Notes under the pieces: model-generated
What the model was told of the DNA's origin: nothing
The model's database searches: none
The model's input: only the letters and a program-made list of their open reading frames with translations
Program-made: the position numbers and the translations under genes
Shown: in pieces, positions 18,160-28,268 of the stretch
Layout of the letters: each line of letters begins with the position of its first letter
How positions within the stretch are numbered: position 1 is the stretch's first letter
Origin: an uncultured Raoultella sp.
Lineage (GTDB): Bacteria; Pseudomonadota; Gammaproteobacteria; Enterobacterales; Enterobacteriaceae
Assembly (NCBI GenBank): GCA_900759445.1
Contig: CAAEVH010000013.1
Location: forward strand, 1 to 30,143
Direction of reading: 5' to 3'
Length of the DNA: 30,143 bases

Positions 18160-20181
18160 CTACTTCCCTTTCGCTTTTGCCAGCATCGCACGAATATTGG
18201 CGACGTTGGCCTGCCCTTTATGCATCCGCTCCTCCGGCGAGATAACCTTGCGCTCCTGCTCCCAGATCAGGTCATCCTGCGGCAGCTCCAGCAGAAAACG
18301 GCTGGGCTCAGGGCGCACCAGTTCTCCGTACTGACGGCGCTCTTTACACAGCGTGAAGGTCAGCTCTTTTTGCGCGCGGGTAATCCCGACATACGCCAGG
18401 CGGCGCTCTTCATCGACGTTGTCTTCATCGATGCTACTCTGATGCGGCAGCAGCCCCTCTTCCATGCCCACCAGATAGACGTAGGGAAACTCCAGCCCCT
18501 TCGAGGCGTGCAGGGTCATCAACTGCACCTGATCCGACTCTTCATCAGACTCGCCGCGCTCCATCATATCGCGGAGGGTAAAACGAGTGACCACCTGGGT
18601 CAGGGTCATCGGCTCGTCTATGTCGCTGCCTTCAAGCATCTCCGTCATCCAGCTGAACAGCTGATTGACGTTTTTCATCCGCATTTCTGCGGCCTTCGGG
18701 CTTGGGGAGGTCTCATACAGCCAGGATTCATAATCCACTCCGCGAATCAGATCGCGCACCGCGGCGACCGGTTCACGCTCCGCCAGACGCTGGATGTCAG
18801 CCAGCCACTGGGTAAACCCGGTGAGCGCATCATAGCCGCGGCCGGTTAACGTCTGGTTGAGACCCATATCAAAACTGGCGGTAAACAAGCTCTTGTTACG
18901 GGTCATCGCCCACTCGCCCAGCTTTTGCAAGGTGGCCGGGCCGATTTCGCGTTTTGGCGTATTGACGATACGCAGGAAGGCGCTGTCATCATCCGGGTTA
19001 GTCAGCACGCGCAGATAGGCCAACAGGTCTTTAATCTCGGGCCGTGAAAAGAACGACGTACCGCCCGAAATTTTGTACGGGATGCGGTTTTGCATCAGCA
19101 TCTTTTCAAAGACCCGCGACTGATGGTTGCCGCGGTAGAGAATGGCGTAATCTTTATATTGCGTCTTATTGATAAAGTGATGGGCGATCAGTTCCCCGGT
19201 CACCCGTTCCGCTTCATGCTCTTCGTGGTTTGCTGAAAGCACTTTAAGCTCTACGCCATACCCCAACTCGGAAAACAGGCGTTTTTCGAAGACGTGCGGG
19301 TTGTTGGCAATCAGGATGTTAGCGGCTTTTAGTATGCGCCCGGAAGAACGGTAGTTCTGTTCCAGCTTGATCACCTGCAGCGCCGGGAAATCCTGGCTCA
19401 GCAGGACCAGGTTCTGCGGCCGGGCCCCGCGCCAGGAGTAGATCGACTGGTCATCATCGCCAACGACGGTAAAGCGCGCACGCTGCCCCACCAGCAGCTT
19501 CACCATCTCATACTGACTGGTGTTGGTATCCTGATATTCATCCACCAGCAGATAGCGAATCTTGTTCTGCCAGCGTTCGCGCACCTCTTCATTGCGCTGT
19601 AACAGCAGGGTCGGCAACAGGATCAGATCGTCAAAATCCAGCACGTTGCAGGCCTTCATATGGCCATCATAGAGCCCGTAGCAGTGGGCAAAGATCCGCT
19701 CCCGTTCACCCTTTGCGCCTGCCGCGGCCTGCGCCGGGGTTTGCAGATCGTTTTTCCAGTTGGAGATCGTCGAGATCAGCTGCTGCAACACGACTTTATC
19801 GTCGTCGATCAGCCCTTCGGTCAGCTCTTTAAGCAGTGCAACCTGGTCGGTATCATCGAACAGAGAAAAGTTAGATTTCATCCCTAGCGCAGCATACTCA
19901 CGCTTAATAATATCCAGCCCCAGGGTATGGAAGGTGGAAATCATCAGGCCCCGCGCCTCTTTGCGCCCCAGCGTTTGCCCGACACGTTCTTTCATTTCAC
20001 GTGCCGCTTTGTTGGTAAAGGTTACCGCCGCAATATGGCGCGCCTGATAGCCGCACCCGCGGATCAGGTGAGCGATTTTATTGGTGATAACGCGGGTCTT
20101 ACCGGAACCGGCGCCCGCCAGCACCAGGCAAGGTCCGGTAACAAATTCGACGGCTTGTTGTTGGCCAGGGTTTAAACGCAT
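18160..20181 (-). CDS. rep: ATP-dependent DNA helicase Rep
   Basis: A 673-residue superfamily 1A (UvrD/Rep/PcrA) 3'-5' DNA helicase that works at the replisome with DnaB to clear protein roadblocks. Visible motifs are Walker A AGAGSGKT at 22-29, [14 protein letters not shown] near 54-67, VDEYQDTN around 213-220 (Walker B), [15 protein letters not shown] (motif III region), EQNYRSS (motif IV), and [15 protein letters not shown] plus VGITRA near the C-terminal end (motifs V/VI). The frame can open at a TTG five codons earlier; the ATG at 20181 gives the E. coli start [10 protein letters not shown] and length 673. It is divergent from the parvulin genes. Confidence 0.97.
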   Translation of the reverse strand: MRLNPGQQQAVEFVTGPCLVLAGAGSGKTRVITNKIAHLIRGCGYQARHIAAVTFTNKAAREMKERVGQTLGRKEARGLMISTFHTLGLDIIKREYAALGMKSNFSLFDDTDQVALLKELTEGLIDDDKVVLQQLISTISNWKNDLQTPAQAAAGAKGERERIFAHCYGLYDGHMKACNVLDFDDLILLPTLLLQRNEEVRERWQNKIRYLLVDEYQDTNTSQYEMVKLLVGQRARFTVVGDDDQSIYSWRGARPQNLVLLSQDFPALQVIKLEQNYRSSGRILKAANILIANNPHVFEKRLFSELGYGVELKVLSANHEEHEAERVTGELIAHHFINKTQYKDYAILYRGNHQSRVFEKMLMQNRIPYKISGGTSFFSRPEIKDLLAYLRVLTNPDDDSAFLRIVNTPKREIGPATLQKLGEWAMTRNKSLFTASFDMGLNQTLTGRGYDALTGFTQWLADIQRLAEREPVAAVRDLIRGVDYESWLYETSPSPKAAEMRMKNVNQLFSWMTEMLEGSDIDEPMTLTQVVTRFTLRDMMERGESDEESDQVQLMTLHASKGLEFPYVYLVGMEEGLLPHQSSIDEDNVDEERRLAYVGITRAQKELTFTLCKERRQYGELVRPEPSRFLLELPQDDLIWEQERKVISPEERMHKGQANVANIRAMLAKAKGK

Positions 20182-20239
20182 GGGAGTCTTGCTCAATCTT
20201 CGAACGGGGTGGGGATTGTAGCAGAAAGCCGGGTGGAGA

Positions 20240-20258
20240 TTTACCGGCTAATGGTAAA
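20240..20258. other. Small inverted repeat in the rep/ppiC-like divergent gap
   Basis: TTTACC (20240-20245) and GGTAAA (20253-20258), 7 bases apart, lie in the 112-base region between the divergent rep and first parvulin starts. It could be an operator, but six-base arms are short and no regulator family is recognised. No clear sigma70 promoter was identified for either gene. Confidence 0.25.
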
Positions 20259-20293
20259 GTGTTGGCAACACCGATACTCCAGAGAACAAAACA

Positions 20294-20575
20294 ATGGCAA
20301 AGTCAGCAGCAGCCCTGCATATCCTGGTAAAAGAAGAGAAACTGGCGCAGGAGATCCTCGCTAAACTGGAGCGAGGCGTCAGCTTCGATCACCTGGCAAA
20401 GCGCTATTCGAAATGCCCCTCCGGGCGCAACGGTGGCGATCTCGGTGAGTTTACGCAGGGAGCGATGGTCGGGCCGTTTGATAAAGCCGTCTTCACCTGC
20501 CCGCTGCTAAAACCCTATGGACCGGTAAAAACGAAGTTCGGCTACCACATCATTAAGGTGCTCTACCGCCGTTAG
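20294..20575 (+). CDS. PpiC-like parvulin peptidyl-prolyl isomerase (diverged tandem copy)
   Basis: A 93-residue single-domain parvulin without signal peptide. It aligns end to end, without gaps, with the downstream ppiC; I count 60 of 93 identical residues. The active-site residues known for E. coli Par10 are kept: the HILVKEEK histidine, the CPSG cysteine, Met in QGAMV, Phe in FDK and the histidine in [11 protein letters not shown]. Differences concentrate in the helix at residues 19-40 and in the loop at 68-80. The downstream copy is the closer match to E. coli PpiC, so this one is the paralogue. It is divergent from rep and lies 50 bases before ppiC, probably in one transcript. All catalytic positions intact suggests a functional enzyme with possibly altered specificity (inference). 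Confidence 0.9.
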   Translation: MAKSAAALHILVKEEKLAQEILAKLERGVSFDHLAKRYSKCPSGRNGGDLGEFTQGAMVGPFDKAVFTCPLLKPYGPVKTKFGYHIIKVLYRR

Positions 20576-20598
20576 CGCATGCTAATATTGCCGTCTGA

Positions 20599-20907
<309 letters not shown>

Positions 20908-20910
20908 AAA

Positions 20911-20984
20911 GCCGGGTGGCGGCTACGCCTTACCCGGCCTACATCTTGCGGTTTTGTAGGTCGGGTAGGCGGAGCGCCACCCGA
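20911..20984. repeat. BIME: two REP elements in inverted orientation
   Basis: REP-like palindrome 1 (20911-20943) has arms GCCGGGT/ACCCGGC with inner GGCG/CGCC and ends CCTACA. Palindrome 2 (20955-20984) starts within TGTAGG and has arms GTCGGGT/ACCCGAC with inner GGCG/CGCC. The two face each other, the usual BIME arrangement, and fill the gap between the convergent ppiC and ilvC genes. Such elements act in mRNA 3' stability and bind IHF, gyrase or Pol I in enterics. Confidence 0.88.
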
Positions 20985-20992
20985 CAATCTGC

Positions 20993-22468
20993 TTAACCTG
21001 CTACCGCGATACGTTTCATATCAGTCATATAGCCGCGCAGTTTCTTACCAACCTGCTCAATAGCGTGGCCGCGAATGGCTTCATTCACGTCGCGCAGCTG
21101 AGCGTTGTCTACCGCGCCTTCGGCAATCGCTTTGCCCAGGTCGCCGGTCTGCAGGGTAGTCATGAACTCTTTCAGCAGCGGTACACAGGCATAAGAGAAC
21201 AGGTAGTTACCGTATTCTGCGGTATCGGAGATAACCACGTTCATTTCGTACAGACGCTTACGCGCGATGGTGTTCGCGATCAGCGGCAGCTCATGCAGTG
21301 ATTCGTAGTAAGCAGACTCTTCGATGATGCCGGAATCAACCATGGTTTCGAACGCCAGCTCAACGCCCGCTTTCACCATCGCGATCATCAGAACGCCTTT
21401 ATCGAAGTACTCCTGCTCGCCGATTTTACCTTCAAACTGCGGGGCGGTCTCGAACGCGGTTTTACCGGTCTCTTCACGCCAGGTCAGCAGTTTCTTATCA
21501 TCGTTGGCCCAGTCAGCCATCATGCCGGAGGAGAATTCGCCGGAGATGATGTCATCCATATGTTTCTGGAACAGCGGCGCCATGATCTCTTTCAGCTGTT
21601 CGGACAGCGCATAAGCACGCAGTTTCGCCGGGTTAGACAGGCGATCCATCATCAGGGTGATACCGCCCTGCTTCAGCGCTTCAGTGATGGTTTCCCAGCC
21701 GAACTGAATCAGTTTTTCGGCGTATGCCGGATCGGTACCTTCTTCCACCAGCTTGTCGAAGCACAGCAGAGAACCAGCCTGCAGCATACCGCACAGGATA
21801 GTCTGCTCGCCCATCAGGTCAGATTTCACTTCCGCAACAAAGGAAGATTCCAGAACGCCCGCACGGTGACCACCGGTTGCTGCGGCCCAGGCTTTAGCAA
21901 TCGCCATACCTTCACCTTTCGGGTCGTTTTCCGGGTGAACCGCGATCAGCGTCGGTACGCCGAAACCACGTTTGTACTCTTCACGCACTTCGGTACCCGG
22001 GCACTTCGGCGCCACCATCACAACGGTGATGTCTTTACGAATCTGCTCACCCACTTCGACGATGTTGAAGCCGTGGGAGTAGCCCAGCGCCGCGCCATCT
22101 TTCATCAGCGGCTGAACGGAACGCACAACGTCGGAGTGCTGTTTGTCCGGCGTCAGGTTAACCACCAGGTCAGCCTGTGGGATCAGCTCTTCGTAGGTCC
22201 CCACTTTGAAACCGTTTTCGGTCGCTTTACGCCAGGATGCGCGCTTTTCAGCAATCGCTTCTTTACGCAGCGCATAGGAGATATCCAGACCGGAATCACG
22301 CATGTTCAGGCCCTGGTTCAGACCCTGCGCGCCACAGCCGACAATGACCACTTTTTTACCCTGAAGGTAGCTGGCGCCATCAGCGAATTCGTCGCGGCCC
22401 ATAAAGCGACATTTACCCAGCTGCGCCAGCTGCTGGCGCAGATTCAGTGTATTAAAGTAGTTAGCCAT
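20993..22468 (-). CDS. ilvC: Ketol-acid reductoisomerase IlvC (class II)
   Basis: A 491-residue NADPH- and Mg-dependent enzyme that converts acetolactate or acetohydroxybutyrate to dihydroxy-isovalerate or dihydroxy-methylvalerate, the second common step of branched-chain amino-acid synthesis. The Rossmann motif [13 protein letters not shown] is at about 41-53. The NADPH-phosphate-binding residues R68, K69, R76 and S78 are present in [14 protein letters not shown]. The length is that of the long class II form, which has a duplicated C-terminal helical domain. It is transcribed divergently from ilvY, which in E. coli activates it when substrate acetohydroxy acids accumulate. Confidence 0.99.
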   Translation of the reverse strand: MANYFNTLNLRQQLAQLGKCRFMGRDEFADGASYLQGKKVVIVGCGAQGLNQGLNMRDSGLDISYALRKEAIAEKRASWRKATENGFKVGTYEELIPQADLVVNLTPDKQHSDVVRSVQPLMKDGAALGYSHGFNIVEVGEQIRKDITVVMVAPKCPGTEVREEYKRGFGVPTLIAVHPENDPKGEGMAIAKAWAAATGGHRAGVLESSFVAEVKSDLMGEQTILCGMLQAGSLLCFDKLVEEGTDPAYAEKLIQFGWETITEALKQGGITLMMDRLSNPAKLRAYALSEQLKEIMAPLFQKHMDDIISGEFSSGMMADWANDDKKLLTWREETGKTAFETAPQFEGKIGEQEYFDKGVLMIAMVKAGVELAFETMVDSGIIEESAYYESLHELPLIANTIARKRLYEMNVVISDTAEYGNYLFSYACVPLLKEFMTTLQTGDLGKAIAEGAVDNAQLRDVNEAIRGHAIEQVGKKLRGYMTDMKRIAVAG

Positions 22469-22529
22469 GGTGATACCTCGTGATGTTGTACTGTCTTATT
22501 GTTCGGTTCGCTTTTGCGAGAATGAACTT

Positions 22530-22558
22530 ACTATATGACAGGAAATTTATTGCGGAAA
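22530..22558 (-). promoter_or_regulatory. ilvC promoter
   Basis: On the minus strand TATAGT (22530-22535) is a good -10 box, 17 bases from TTTCCG (22553-22558). The -35 box is poor, which fits a promoter that needs the activator IlvY. A leader of about 55 bases would precede the ilvC ATG. Confidence 0.6.
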
Positions 22559-22570
22559 TTGATATATTCA

Positions 22571-22595
22571 CAACGTCACGTTGCAATTTCTGCAA
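22571..22595. promoter_or_regulatory. Candidate IlvY operator region
   Basis: The 150-base ilvC/ilvY divergent gap contains two adjacent inverted repeats: CAACGT-C-ACGTTG (22571-22583) and TTGCA-ATTTC-TGCAA (22581-22595). The second follows a LysR-like pattern of short arms around an AT-rich centre. In E. coli IlvY binds tandem operators in this gap, repressing its own gene and activating ilvC. The location just upstream of the ilvC -35 box and over the ilvY start region agrees; exact operator limits are inferred. Confidence 0.55.
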
Positions 22596-22618
22596 TGCAA
22601 AACCGTGGAGTACGGAGT

Positions 22619-23509
22619 GTGGATTTACGCGATCTGAAAACCTTCCTGCATCTGGCCGAAAGCCGCCATTTTGGCCGCAGCGCGCGGGCGATGCACGTCA
22701 GCCCCTCCACCCTTTCGCGCCAGATCCAGCGCCTGGAAGAAGATCTCGGGCAGCCGCTGTTTGTTCGCGATAACCGTACCGTCACCTTAACCGAAGCTGG
22801 CGAAGAGCTGCGCCTGTTCGCACAGCAGACGCTGCTACAGTACCAGCAGCTTCGTCATGCCATCGATCAGCAAGGCCCTTCGCTTTCCGGCGAGCTGCAT
22901 ATCTTCTGCTCGGTGACGGCAGCCTACAGTCATCTGCCGCCGATTCTCGATCGCTTCCGCGCGGCTCACCCTTCGGTGGAGATTAAGCTTTCCACCGGCG
23001 ATGCCGCGGATGCAATGGAGAAAGTTGTCACCGGCGAGGCCGATCTGGCGATTGCCGGCAAGCCGGAAACGCTGCCGGGCTCCGTGGCGTTTTCGATGCT
23101 GGAAAACCTGGCGGTCGTGCTGATCGCCCCGGCATTGGCCTGTCCGGTACGCACCCAGGTGAGCCAGGAGAAGCCCGACTGGTCAACCGTACCGTTTATC
23201 ATGGCCGATCAGGGGCCGGTGCGCCGCCGCATCGAACTGTGGTTTCGCCGCCACAAAATCAGCAATCCCTCGATTTACGCCACCGTGGGCGGCCATGAAG
23301 CGATGGTGTCGATGGTCGCGCTCGGCTGCGGCGTGGCTTTAATTCCGGAAGTGGTACTGGAGAACAGTCCGGAACCGGTACGCAATCGCGTGATGATTTT
23401 AGAGCGCAGCGATGAGAAAACGCCGTTTGAACTAGGCGTGTGCGCACAAAAAAAGCGGCTGTATGAGCCGCTTATTGATGCTTTCTGGTCGATTCTGCCG
23501 AACCACTGA
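22619..23509 (+). CDS. ilvY: LysR-type transcriptional activator IlvY
   Basis: A 296-residue LysR-family regulator (E. coli IlvY 297). The N-terminal winged helix-turn-helix spans about residues 1-60 (MDLRDLKTFLHLAESRHFGR; then STLSRQIQRLEEDLGQPLF). The C-terminal periplasmic-binding-protein-like inducer domain senses acetolactate/acetohydroxybutyrate. The open frame starts 28 codons upstream, but that extension covers the operator region. The GTG at 22619 gives the family start and has GGAG 8 bases upstream. It is divergent from its target ilvC and convergent with ilvA. Confidence 0.94.
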   Translation: MDLRDLKTFLHLAESRHFGRSARAMHVSPSTLSRQIQRLEEDLGQPLFVRDNRTVTLTEAGEELRLFAQQTLLQYQQLRHAIDQQGPSLSGELHIFCSVTAAYSHLPPILDRFRAAHPSVEIKLSTGDAADAMEKVVTGEADLAIAGKPETLPGSVAFSMLENLAVVLIAPALACPVRTQVSQEKPDWSTVPFIMADQGPVRRRIELWFRRHKISNPSIYATVGGHEAMVSMVALGCGVALIPEVVLENSPEPVRNRVMILERSDEKTPFELGVCAQKKRLYEPLIDAFWSILPNH

Positions 23510-23521
23510 TATTTGGCGCAC

Positions 23522-23578
23522 ACGCCTTACCTGGCCTGTAATCTGATTGTAGGCCCGATGAGCGCAGCGCCATCAGCC
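23522..23578. repeat. Degenerate BIME between ilvY and ilvA
   Basis: The half-REP GCCTTACCTGGCCTGTA (23524-23540) is followed by a REP-like palindrome (23548-23578) beginning TGTAGGCCCGATGAGCGC and ending GCGCCATCAGCC; its right arm has drifted from perfect pairing. It lies between two convergent stop codons and reaches to within 2 bases of the ilvA stop. No other terminator is seen for the ilv operon or ilvY. Confidence 0.7.
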
Positions 23579-23579
23579 A

Positions 23580-25124
23580 TTAGCCCGCGAGAAAGAACCT
23601 GAACGCCGGGTTATTGGTTTCATCGTGGCAGTCATAGCCCAGCTCATGGAGTCGGGTTTCGAAATCCGGCTCATGATCGCCAAGCTCGAACGCCGCCAGC
23701 ACGCGGCCATAATCGGTTCCGTGGCTGCGATAGTGGAACAACGAGATGTTCCAGTGGGTCCCTAACGTATGCAGGAACTTGAGCAACGCCCCCGGTGATT
23801 CGGGGAATTCGAAGCTGAACAGTCGCTCCTGCAGCGGTTTTGACGGCCGCCCACCGACCATATAGCGCACATGAAGTTTCGCCATTTCGTCATCAGAAAG
23901 ATCGACAACGCTATAGCCGCCTTCGTGCAGCAGACTCAAAATCTCTTTGCGTTCTTCCAGACCGCGGCTCAGACGAACCCCGACAAAAATGCAGGCGTCT
24001 TTGGCATCAGCAAAACGGTAGTTGAACTCGGTCACTGAACGGCCACCCAGCAGCTGACAAAACTTCAGGAAGCTGCCCTTCTCTTCAGGAATGGTCACCG
24101 CCAGCAGCGCTTCACGTTGCTCTCCCAGCTCGCAGCGTTCGGAGACGTAGCGCAGGCCGTGGAAGTTAACGTTGGCCCCGGAAAGCACATGTGCCAACCG
24201 CTCGCCGCGGATATCATGCTGCGCGATATACTTTTTCATTCCTGCCAGCGCCAGCGCACCAGACGGTTCAGCCACGGCGCGAACATCTTCGAACAGATCT
24301 TTCATCGCCGCACAAATCGCATCGCTGTCGACGGTGACGATATCATCAAGATACTCCTGGCAGAGGCGGAAGGTCTCGTCGCCGATACGTTTCACCGCCA
24401 CGCCTTCGGCAAACAGCCCGACGCGCGGCAGATCGACCGGATGTCCGGCATCCAGCGCGGCTTTCAGACAGGCGGAGTCCTCTGCTTCCACCGCGATCAC
24501 TTTGATCTGCGGCATCAGCTGCTTGATCAGCACCGCTACGCCTGCGGCAAGCCCACCGCCGCCAACCGGGACAAACACGCGGTCCAGGTGTGCATCCTGC
24601 TGTAGCAGCTCCAGCGCCAGCGTGCCCTGCCCGGCAATCACCATCGGGTGGTCAAACGGCGGGACCCAGGTGAAGTTCTGCTGTTGCGCCAGCTCGATGG
24701 CTTTCGCTTTCGCTTCATCAAAATTAGCGCCGTGCAGCAGTACCTCACCGCCAAAGTTACGTACGGCATCCACTTTGATGTCCGCCGTGGCAACCGGCAT
24801 GACGATCAGCGCCTTCACGCCAAGACGCGATGCCGAGAACGCAACCCCCTGGGCGTGGTTGCCCGCAGAAGCGGTAATCACTCCCTGCGCTTTTTGCTCT
24901 TCCGTCAGGCCTGCCATCATTGCGTAGGCCCCGCGCAGCTTGAAGCTATGAACCGGCTGGCGATCTTCACGCTTCACCAGAATCACGTTATCAAGACGCG
25001 ACGAGATTTTTTCCATTTTTTGCAACGGCGTAATCTGCGCCGCTTCATAGACCGGTGCGCGCAGCACCGCCCTGAGATATTCCGCCCCTTCGGGGGCGGC
25101 AGACAGGGGTTGTGATTCAGCCAT
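23580..25124 (-). CDS. ilvA: Threonine deaminase IlvA (biosynthetic)
   Basis: A 514-residue PLP-dependent L-threonine ammonia-lyase producing 2-oxobutyrate, the committed step to isoleucine, feedback-inhibited by isoleucine. The PLP lysine is K62 in HSFKLRGAY. ASAGNHAQGVA (about 84-94) and VGGGGLAAG (about 187-195) bind cofactor phosphate. The C-terminal part (about 340-514) carries two ACT-like regulatory subdomains (LAVTIPEEKGSFLKFCQLLGG..., then FSFEFPESPGALLKFLHTLG). Two adjacent ATGs follow the ilvD stop; the second (25124) gives the E. coli length and better spacing from GGGGGG. It is the last gene of ilvGMEDA. Confidence 0.98.
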   Translation of the reverse strand: MAESQPLSAAPEGAEYLRAVLRAPVYEAAQITPLQKMEKISSRLDNVILVKREDRQPVHSFKLRGAYAMMAGLTEEQKAQGVITASAGNHAQGVAFSASRLGVKALIVMPVATADIKVDAVRNFGGEVLLHGANFDEAKAKAIELAQQQNFTWVPPFDHPMVIAGQGTLALELLQQDAHLDRVFVPVGGGGLAAGVAVLIKQLMPQIKVIAVEAEDSACLKAALDAGHPVDLPRVGLFAEGVAVKRIGDETFRLCQEYLDDIVTVDSDAICAAMKDLFEDVRAVAEPSGALALAGMKKYIAQHDIRGERLAHVLSGANVNFHGLRYVSERCELGEQREALLAVTIPEEKGSFLKFCQLLGGRSVTEFNYRFADAKDACIFVGVRLSRGLEERKEILSLLHEGGYSVVDLSDDEMAKLHVRYMVGGRPSKPLQERLFSFEFPESPGALLKFLHTLGTHWNISLFHYRSHGTDYGRVLAAFELGDHEPDFETRLHELGYDCHDETNNPAFRFFLAG

Positions 25125-25126
25125 CA

Positions 25127-26977
25127 TTAACCCCCCAGTTTTGATTTATCGCGCACCGCGCCCTTATCGGCGCTGGTTGCCAGGCTGGCGTACGCGCGGA
25201 GTGCAAAGGAGACCTGACGTTCACGTGCTTTCGGCGTCCAGGCACGATCGCCGCGGGCCTCTTGTGCTTCACGACGCGCGGCGATTTCGGCATCGCTCAG
25301 CTGCAGCTGAATACCCCGGTTCGGAATATCAATGGCAATCATATCGCCGTCTTCAATGATCGCGATATTGCCGCCGCTGGCTGCTTCCGGTGAGACGTGG
25401 CCAATCGACAGACCCGAGGTACCGCCGGAGAAACGCCCATCGGTGATCAGCGCACAGGCTTTACCCAGACCCATGGATTTCAGGAAGGTCGTCGGATAGA
25501 GCATTTCCTGCATTCCCGGACCGCCCTTCGGCCCTTCGTAGCGAATAACCACGACGTCGCCCGCCACCACTTTACCGCCCAGGATCGCGTCGACGGCTTC
25601 ATCCTGGCTTTCATAGACTTTCGCCGGGCCGGTGAATTTCAGAATACTGTCATCCACCCCTGCGGTTTTAACAATACAGCCGTTTTCCGCAAAGTTGCCG
25701 TACAGAACCGCCAGACCGCCGTCTTTGCTGTAAGCATGCTCCAGTGAACGGATACACCCTTCGGCACGATCGTCGTCCAATGTATCCCAGCGGCAGTCCT
25801 GCGAGAACGCCTGAGTCGTCCGGATACCCGCCGGGCCGGCGCGGAACATTTTTTTCACCGCGTCATCTTTAGTCAGCATGACATCATATTGATCGAGCGT
25901 TTGTGGCAGAGTCAGACCGAGAACGTTTTTCACCTCGCGGTTCAGCAGCCCGGCACGATCGAGCTCGCCGAGAATCCCCAGTACGCCGCCCGCACGGTGC
26001 ACATCTTCCATATGGTACTTCTGCGTGCTCGGCGCCACTTTACACAACTGCGGAACCTTGCGGGACAGCTTATCGATATCACTCATAGTGAAGTCGATTT
26101 CCGCTTCCTGCGCGGCGGCCAGCAGGTGCAGAACGGTATTCGTCGAACCGCCCATGGCAATATCCAGGGTCATGGCGTTTTCAAACGCCGCTTTGCTGGC
26201 GATGTTGCGCGGCAACGCGGATGCATCATCCTGCTCGTAATAGCGCTTAGTCAGCTCAACGATGCGTTTCCCCGCGTTGAGGAACAGCTCCTTACGGTCG
26301 GCGTGTGTCGCCAGCAGAGAGCCGTTACCCGGCTGGGACAGACCCAGCGCTTCGGTCAGGCAGTTCATCGAGTTGGCGGTAAACATCCCCGAACAAGAAC
26401 CACAGGTCGGACAGGCGGAACGCTCGACCTGCTCACTCTGTTCGTCGGAGACTTTTGGATCCGCCCCCTGAATCATCGCATCGACAAGGTCGAGTTTGAT
26501 GATTTTGTCAGAAAGCTTGGTTTTCCCGGCTTCCATTGGGCCACCGGAGACAAAAATCACCGGAATATTCAGGCGCAAGGACGCCATCAGCATCCCCGGG
26601 GTGATTTTGTCACAGTTGGAAATGCAGACCATGGCATCGGCGCAGTGCGCGTTAACCATGTACTCAACCGAGTCGGCGATCAGTTCACGGGATGGCAGTG
26701 AATAAAGCATACCCCCATGCCCCATGGCGATCCCATCATCCACCGCGATGGTGTTAAATTCTTTGGCAACGCCGCCTGAGGCTTCAATCTGCTCAGCAAC
26801 CAGCTTACCCAGATCGCGCAGATGTACGTGACCCGGTACAAATTGGGTGAAGGAGTTAACAACGGCGATAATCGGCTTACCGAAATCAGCATCGGTCATC
26901 CCGGTTGCGCGCCACAGCGCGCGGGCACCCGCCATATTACGGCCGTGAGTGGTGGTGGCGGAACGGTACTTAGGCAT
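25127..26977 (-). CDS. ilvD: Dihydroxy-acid dehydratase IlvD
   Basis: A 616-residue Fe-S dehydratase making 2-oxoisovalerate and 2-oxo-3-methylvalerate, the third common step of branched-chain synthesis. Cysteines C122 (SNCDKITPG) and C192/C195 ([11 protein letters not shown]) are in the cluster-binding motifs of the IlvD/Edd family; the oxidant-sensitive 4Fe-4S cluster is known for the E. coli enzyme. The C-terminal segment with [19 protein letters not shown] (about 510-528) is the conserved active-site signature. It is preceded by an 87-base gap containing a hairpin, and its stop is next to the ilvA start. The length equals E. coli IlvD. Confidence 0.98.
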   Translation of the reverse strand: MPKYRSATTTHGRNMAGARALWRATGMTDADFGKPIIAVVNSFTQFVPGHVHLRDLGKLVAEQIEASGGVAKEFNTIAVDDGIAMGHGGMLYSLPSRELIADSVEYMVNAHCADAMVCISNCDKITPGMLMASLRLNIPVIFVSGGPMEAGKTKLSDKIIKLDLVDAMIQGADPKVSDEQSEQVERSACPTCGSCSGMFTANSMNCLTEALGLSQPGNGSLLATHADRKELFLNAGKRIVELTKRYYEQDDASALPRNIASKAAFENAMTLDIAMGGSTNTVLHLLAAAQEAEIDFTMSDIDKLSRKVPQLCKVAPSTQKYHMEDVHRAGGVLGILGELDRAGLLNREVKNVLGLTLPQTLDQYDVMLTKDDAVKKMFRAGPAGIRTTQAFSQDCRWDTLDDDRAEGCIRSLEHAYSKDGGLAVLYGNFAENGCIVKTAGVDDSILKFTGPAKVYESQDEAVDAILGGKVVAGDVVVIRYEGPKGGPGMQEMLYPTTFLKSMGLGKACALITDGRFSGGTSGLSIGHVSPEAASGGNIAIIEDGDMIAIDIPNRGIQLQLSDAEIAARREAQEARGDRAWTPKARERQVSFALRAYASLATSADKGAVRDKSKLGG

Positions 26978-27004
26978 GCTTTAGTTACTCCCAGTCTCTG
27001 TGAC

Positions 27005-27034
27005 ATGGGGCGCTGCGTGCCACCCCATTTTTTT
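27005..27034 (+). terminator. Hairpin in the ilvE-ilvD gap; terminator-like on the antisense strand
   Basis: ATGGGG and CCCCAT (8 bp when the inner wobble pair is included) flank a loop of about 8 bases. On the plus strand, which is antisense to the ilv operon, the stem runs directly into seven T residues (27028-27034), the form of an intrinsic terminator. On the sense strand the stem has no T-run after it and may act as a stability element. Function is inferred only. Confidence 0.5.
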
Positions 27035-27064
27035 ATGCTTATGCTTGAAATATGACGGGTATGT

Positions 27065-27994
27065 TTATTGGTTAACCTGATCCAACCAGCCCCATTTATC
27101 CTCGGTTTCACCGGTGAAGAGACCAAAGAAAGCTTGCTGAATACGCTTGGTGACCGGGCCGCAGCGACCTTCGCCAACCTGAATACCGTCAACGCTGCGC
27201 ACCGGAGTGATTTCCGCAGCAGTACCAGACATAAAGACTTCATCAGCCAGATACAGAGATTCACGGGACAGCACCTGCTCGCGGACTTCAATATCCAGAT
27301 CTTTTGCCAGTTTAATGATCGCGTCGCGGGTAATGCCCGGCAGCGCAGAAGAGGTAAATGGCGGAGTGAACAACACGCCATCTTTCACTTCAAACAGGTT
27401 CTCACCCGCGCCCTCGGAGATATAGCCGTTAACGTCCAGCGCGATCCCTTCCTGATAACCATGGCGGCGCGCTTCACTGCCAACCAGCAGGGAAGAGAGG
27501 TAGTTACCCCCGGCTTTTGCCGCGGTCGGGATGGTGTTAGGCGCGACACGGTTCCAGGAAGAAACCATCGCATCGATCCCCTGATCCAGCGCTTCAGCGC
27601 CAAGATAAGCTCCCCACGGGAACGCCGCGATGATCACGTCAGTGCTGTATCCCGCAGGCGGGTTAACACCCATGCCAACGTCGCCAACAAAGACCAGTGG
27701 ACGAATATACGCGCTGGTCAGGTTATTTTTGCGGATAACTTCGCGGCAGGCTTCCATCAACTCATCAATGCTTTGAGAGACCGGAAAACGATAGATTTTG
27801 GCTGAGTCATGCAGACGCTGCATATGTTCGCGATGACGGAACACCACCGGTCCTTTATGTGAGTCGTAGCAACGGATGCCTTCAAACACGGAAGTGCCGT
27901 AGTGAAGCGCGTGAGACATCACGTGAACCTTCGCCTCTCCCCACGGAACCATCTCGCCGTTGAACCAAATGTAATCAGCTTTTTTCGTCGTCAT
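27065..27994 (-). CDS. ilvE: Branched-chain amino-acid aminotransferase IlvE
   Basis: A 309-residue fold-type IV PLP aminotransferase that makes valine, isoleucine and leucine from their 2-oxo acids with glutamate. The Schiff-base lysine is K160 in IPTAAKAGGNYLSS. The signature continues through the dicarboxylate- and phosphate-binding loops (EGAGENLFEV; SGTAAEITPVRSVDG). The N-terminus MTTKKADYIWFNGEMVPW and the length match E. coli IlvE. It lies 16 bases after ilvM. E. coli carries an internal promoter serving ilvEDA; I did not find a clear one here. Confidence 0.98.
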   Translation of the reverse strand: MTTKKADYIWFNGEMVPWGEAKVHVMSHALHYGTSVFEGIRCYDSHKGPVVFRHREHMQRLHDSAKIYRFPVSQSIDELMEACREVIRKNNLTSAYIRPLVFVGDVGMGVNPPAGYSTDVIIAAFPWGAYLGAEALDQGIDAMVSSWNRVAPNTIPTAAKAGGNYLSSLLVGSEARRHGYQEGIALDVNGYISEGAGENLFEVKDGVLFTPPFTSSALPGITRDAIIKLAKDLDIEVREQVLSRESLYLADEVFMSGTAAEITPVRSVDGIQVGEGRCGPVTKRIQQAFFGLFTGETEDKWGWLDQVNQ

Positions 27995-28010
27995 TTTTCT
28001 TCCCTTGCGC

Positions 28011-28268
28011 TTATGCGCGGATTTGTTGTGATGTTGGTTGCTGGATCTCGACGCAGGCGACGTCGACCAGCTTACTTAATTGACTAAACAGTAATTCGAC
28101 GGGCCGCTGGCTGGCAACGGTCAATTCAATATTTATGTTGCCGGCATCTGCCGCGGTTTCCATATTCATGGAACAAACCTGAAAGCCACGGTGACGTACC
28201 ACGCGCAGCACGCGTTCTAAGGTTTCCGGGTTGAAGCGAGCCTGCAAAGCGACCTGATGTTGCATCAT
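28011..28268 (-). CDS. ilvM: Acetohydroxyacid synthase II small subunit IlvM
   Basis: An 85-residue ACT-domain regulatory subunit that stabilises and activates IlvG; AHAS II is the valine-insensitive isozyme in E. coli and Salmonella. The sequence [20 protein letters not shown] is followed by [15 protein letters not shown], the beta-alpha-beta core, and [22 protein letters not shown]. It is two residues shorter than E. coli IlvM (87), from a small difference before the C-terminal SQQIRA. Its ATG overlaps the ilvG stop by four bases (ATGA), so the two subunits are translationally coupled. Confidence 0.97.
   Translation of the reverse strand: MMQHQVALQARFNPETLERVLRVVRHRGFQVCSMNMETAADAGNINIELTVASQRPVELLFSQLSKLVDVACVEIQQPTSQQIRA

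Noticed and set aside
21560..22483. 307-codon plus-strand open frame opposite ilvC
   Set aside because: Antisense shadow of a highly conserved gene with biased codon use; no recognisable domain.
25889..26701. 270-codon plus-strand open frame opposite ilvD
   Set aside because: Antisense shadow of ilvD; no recognisable features.
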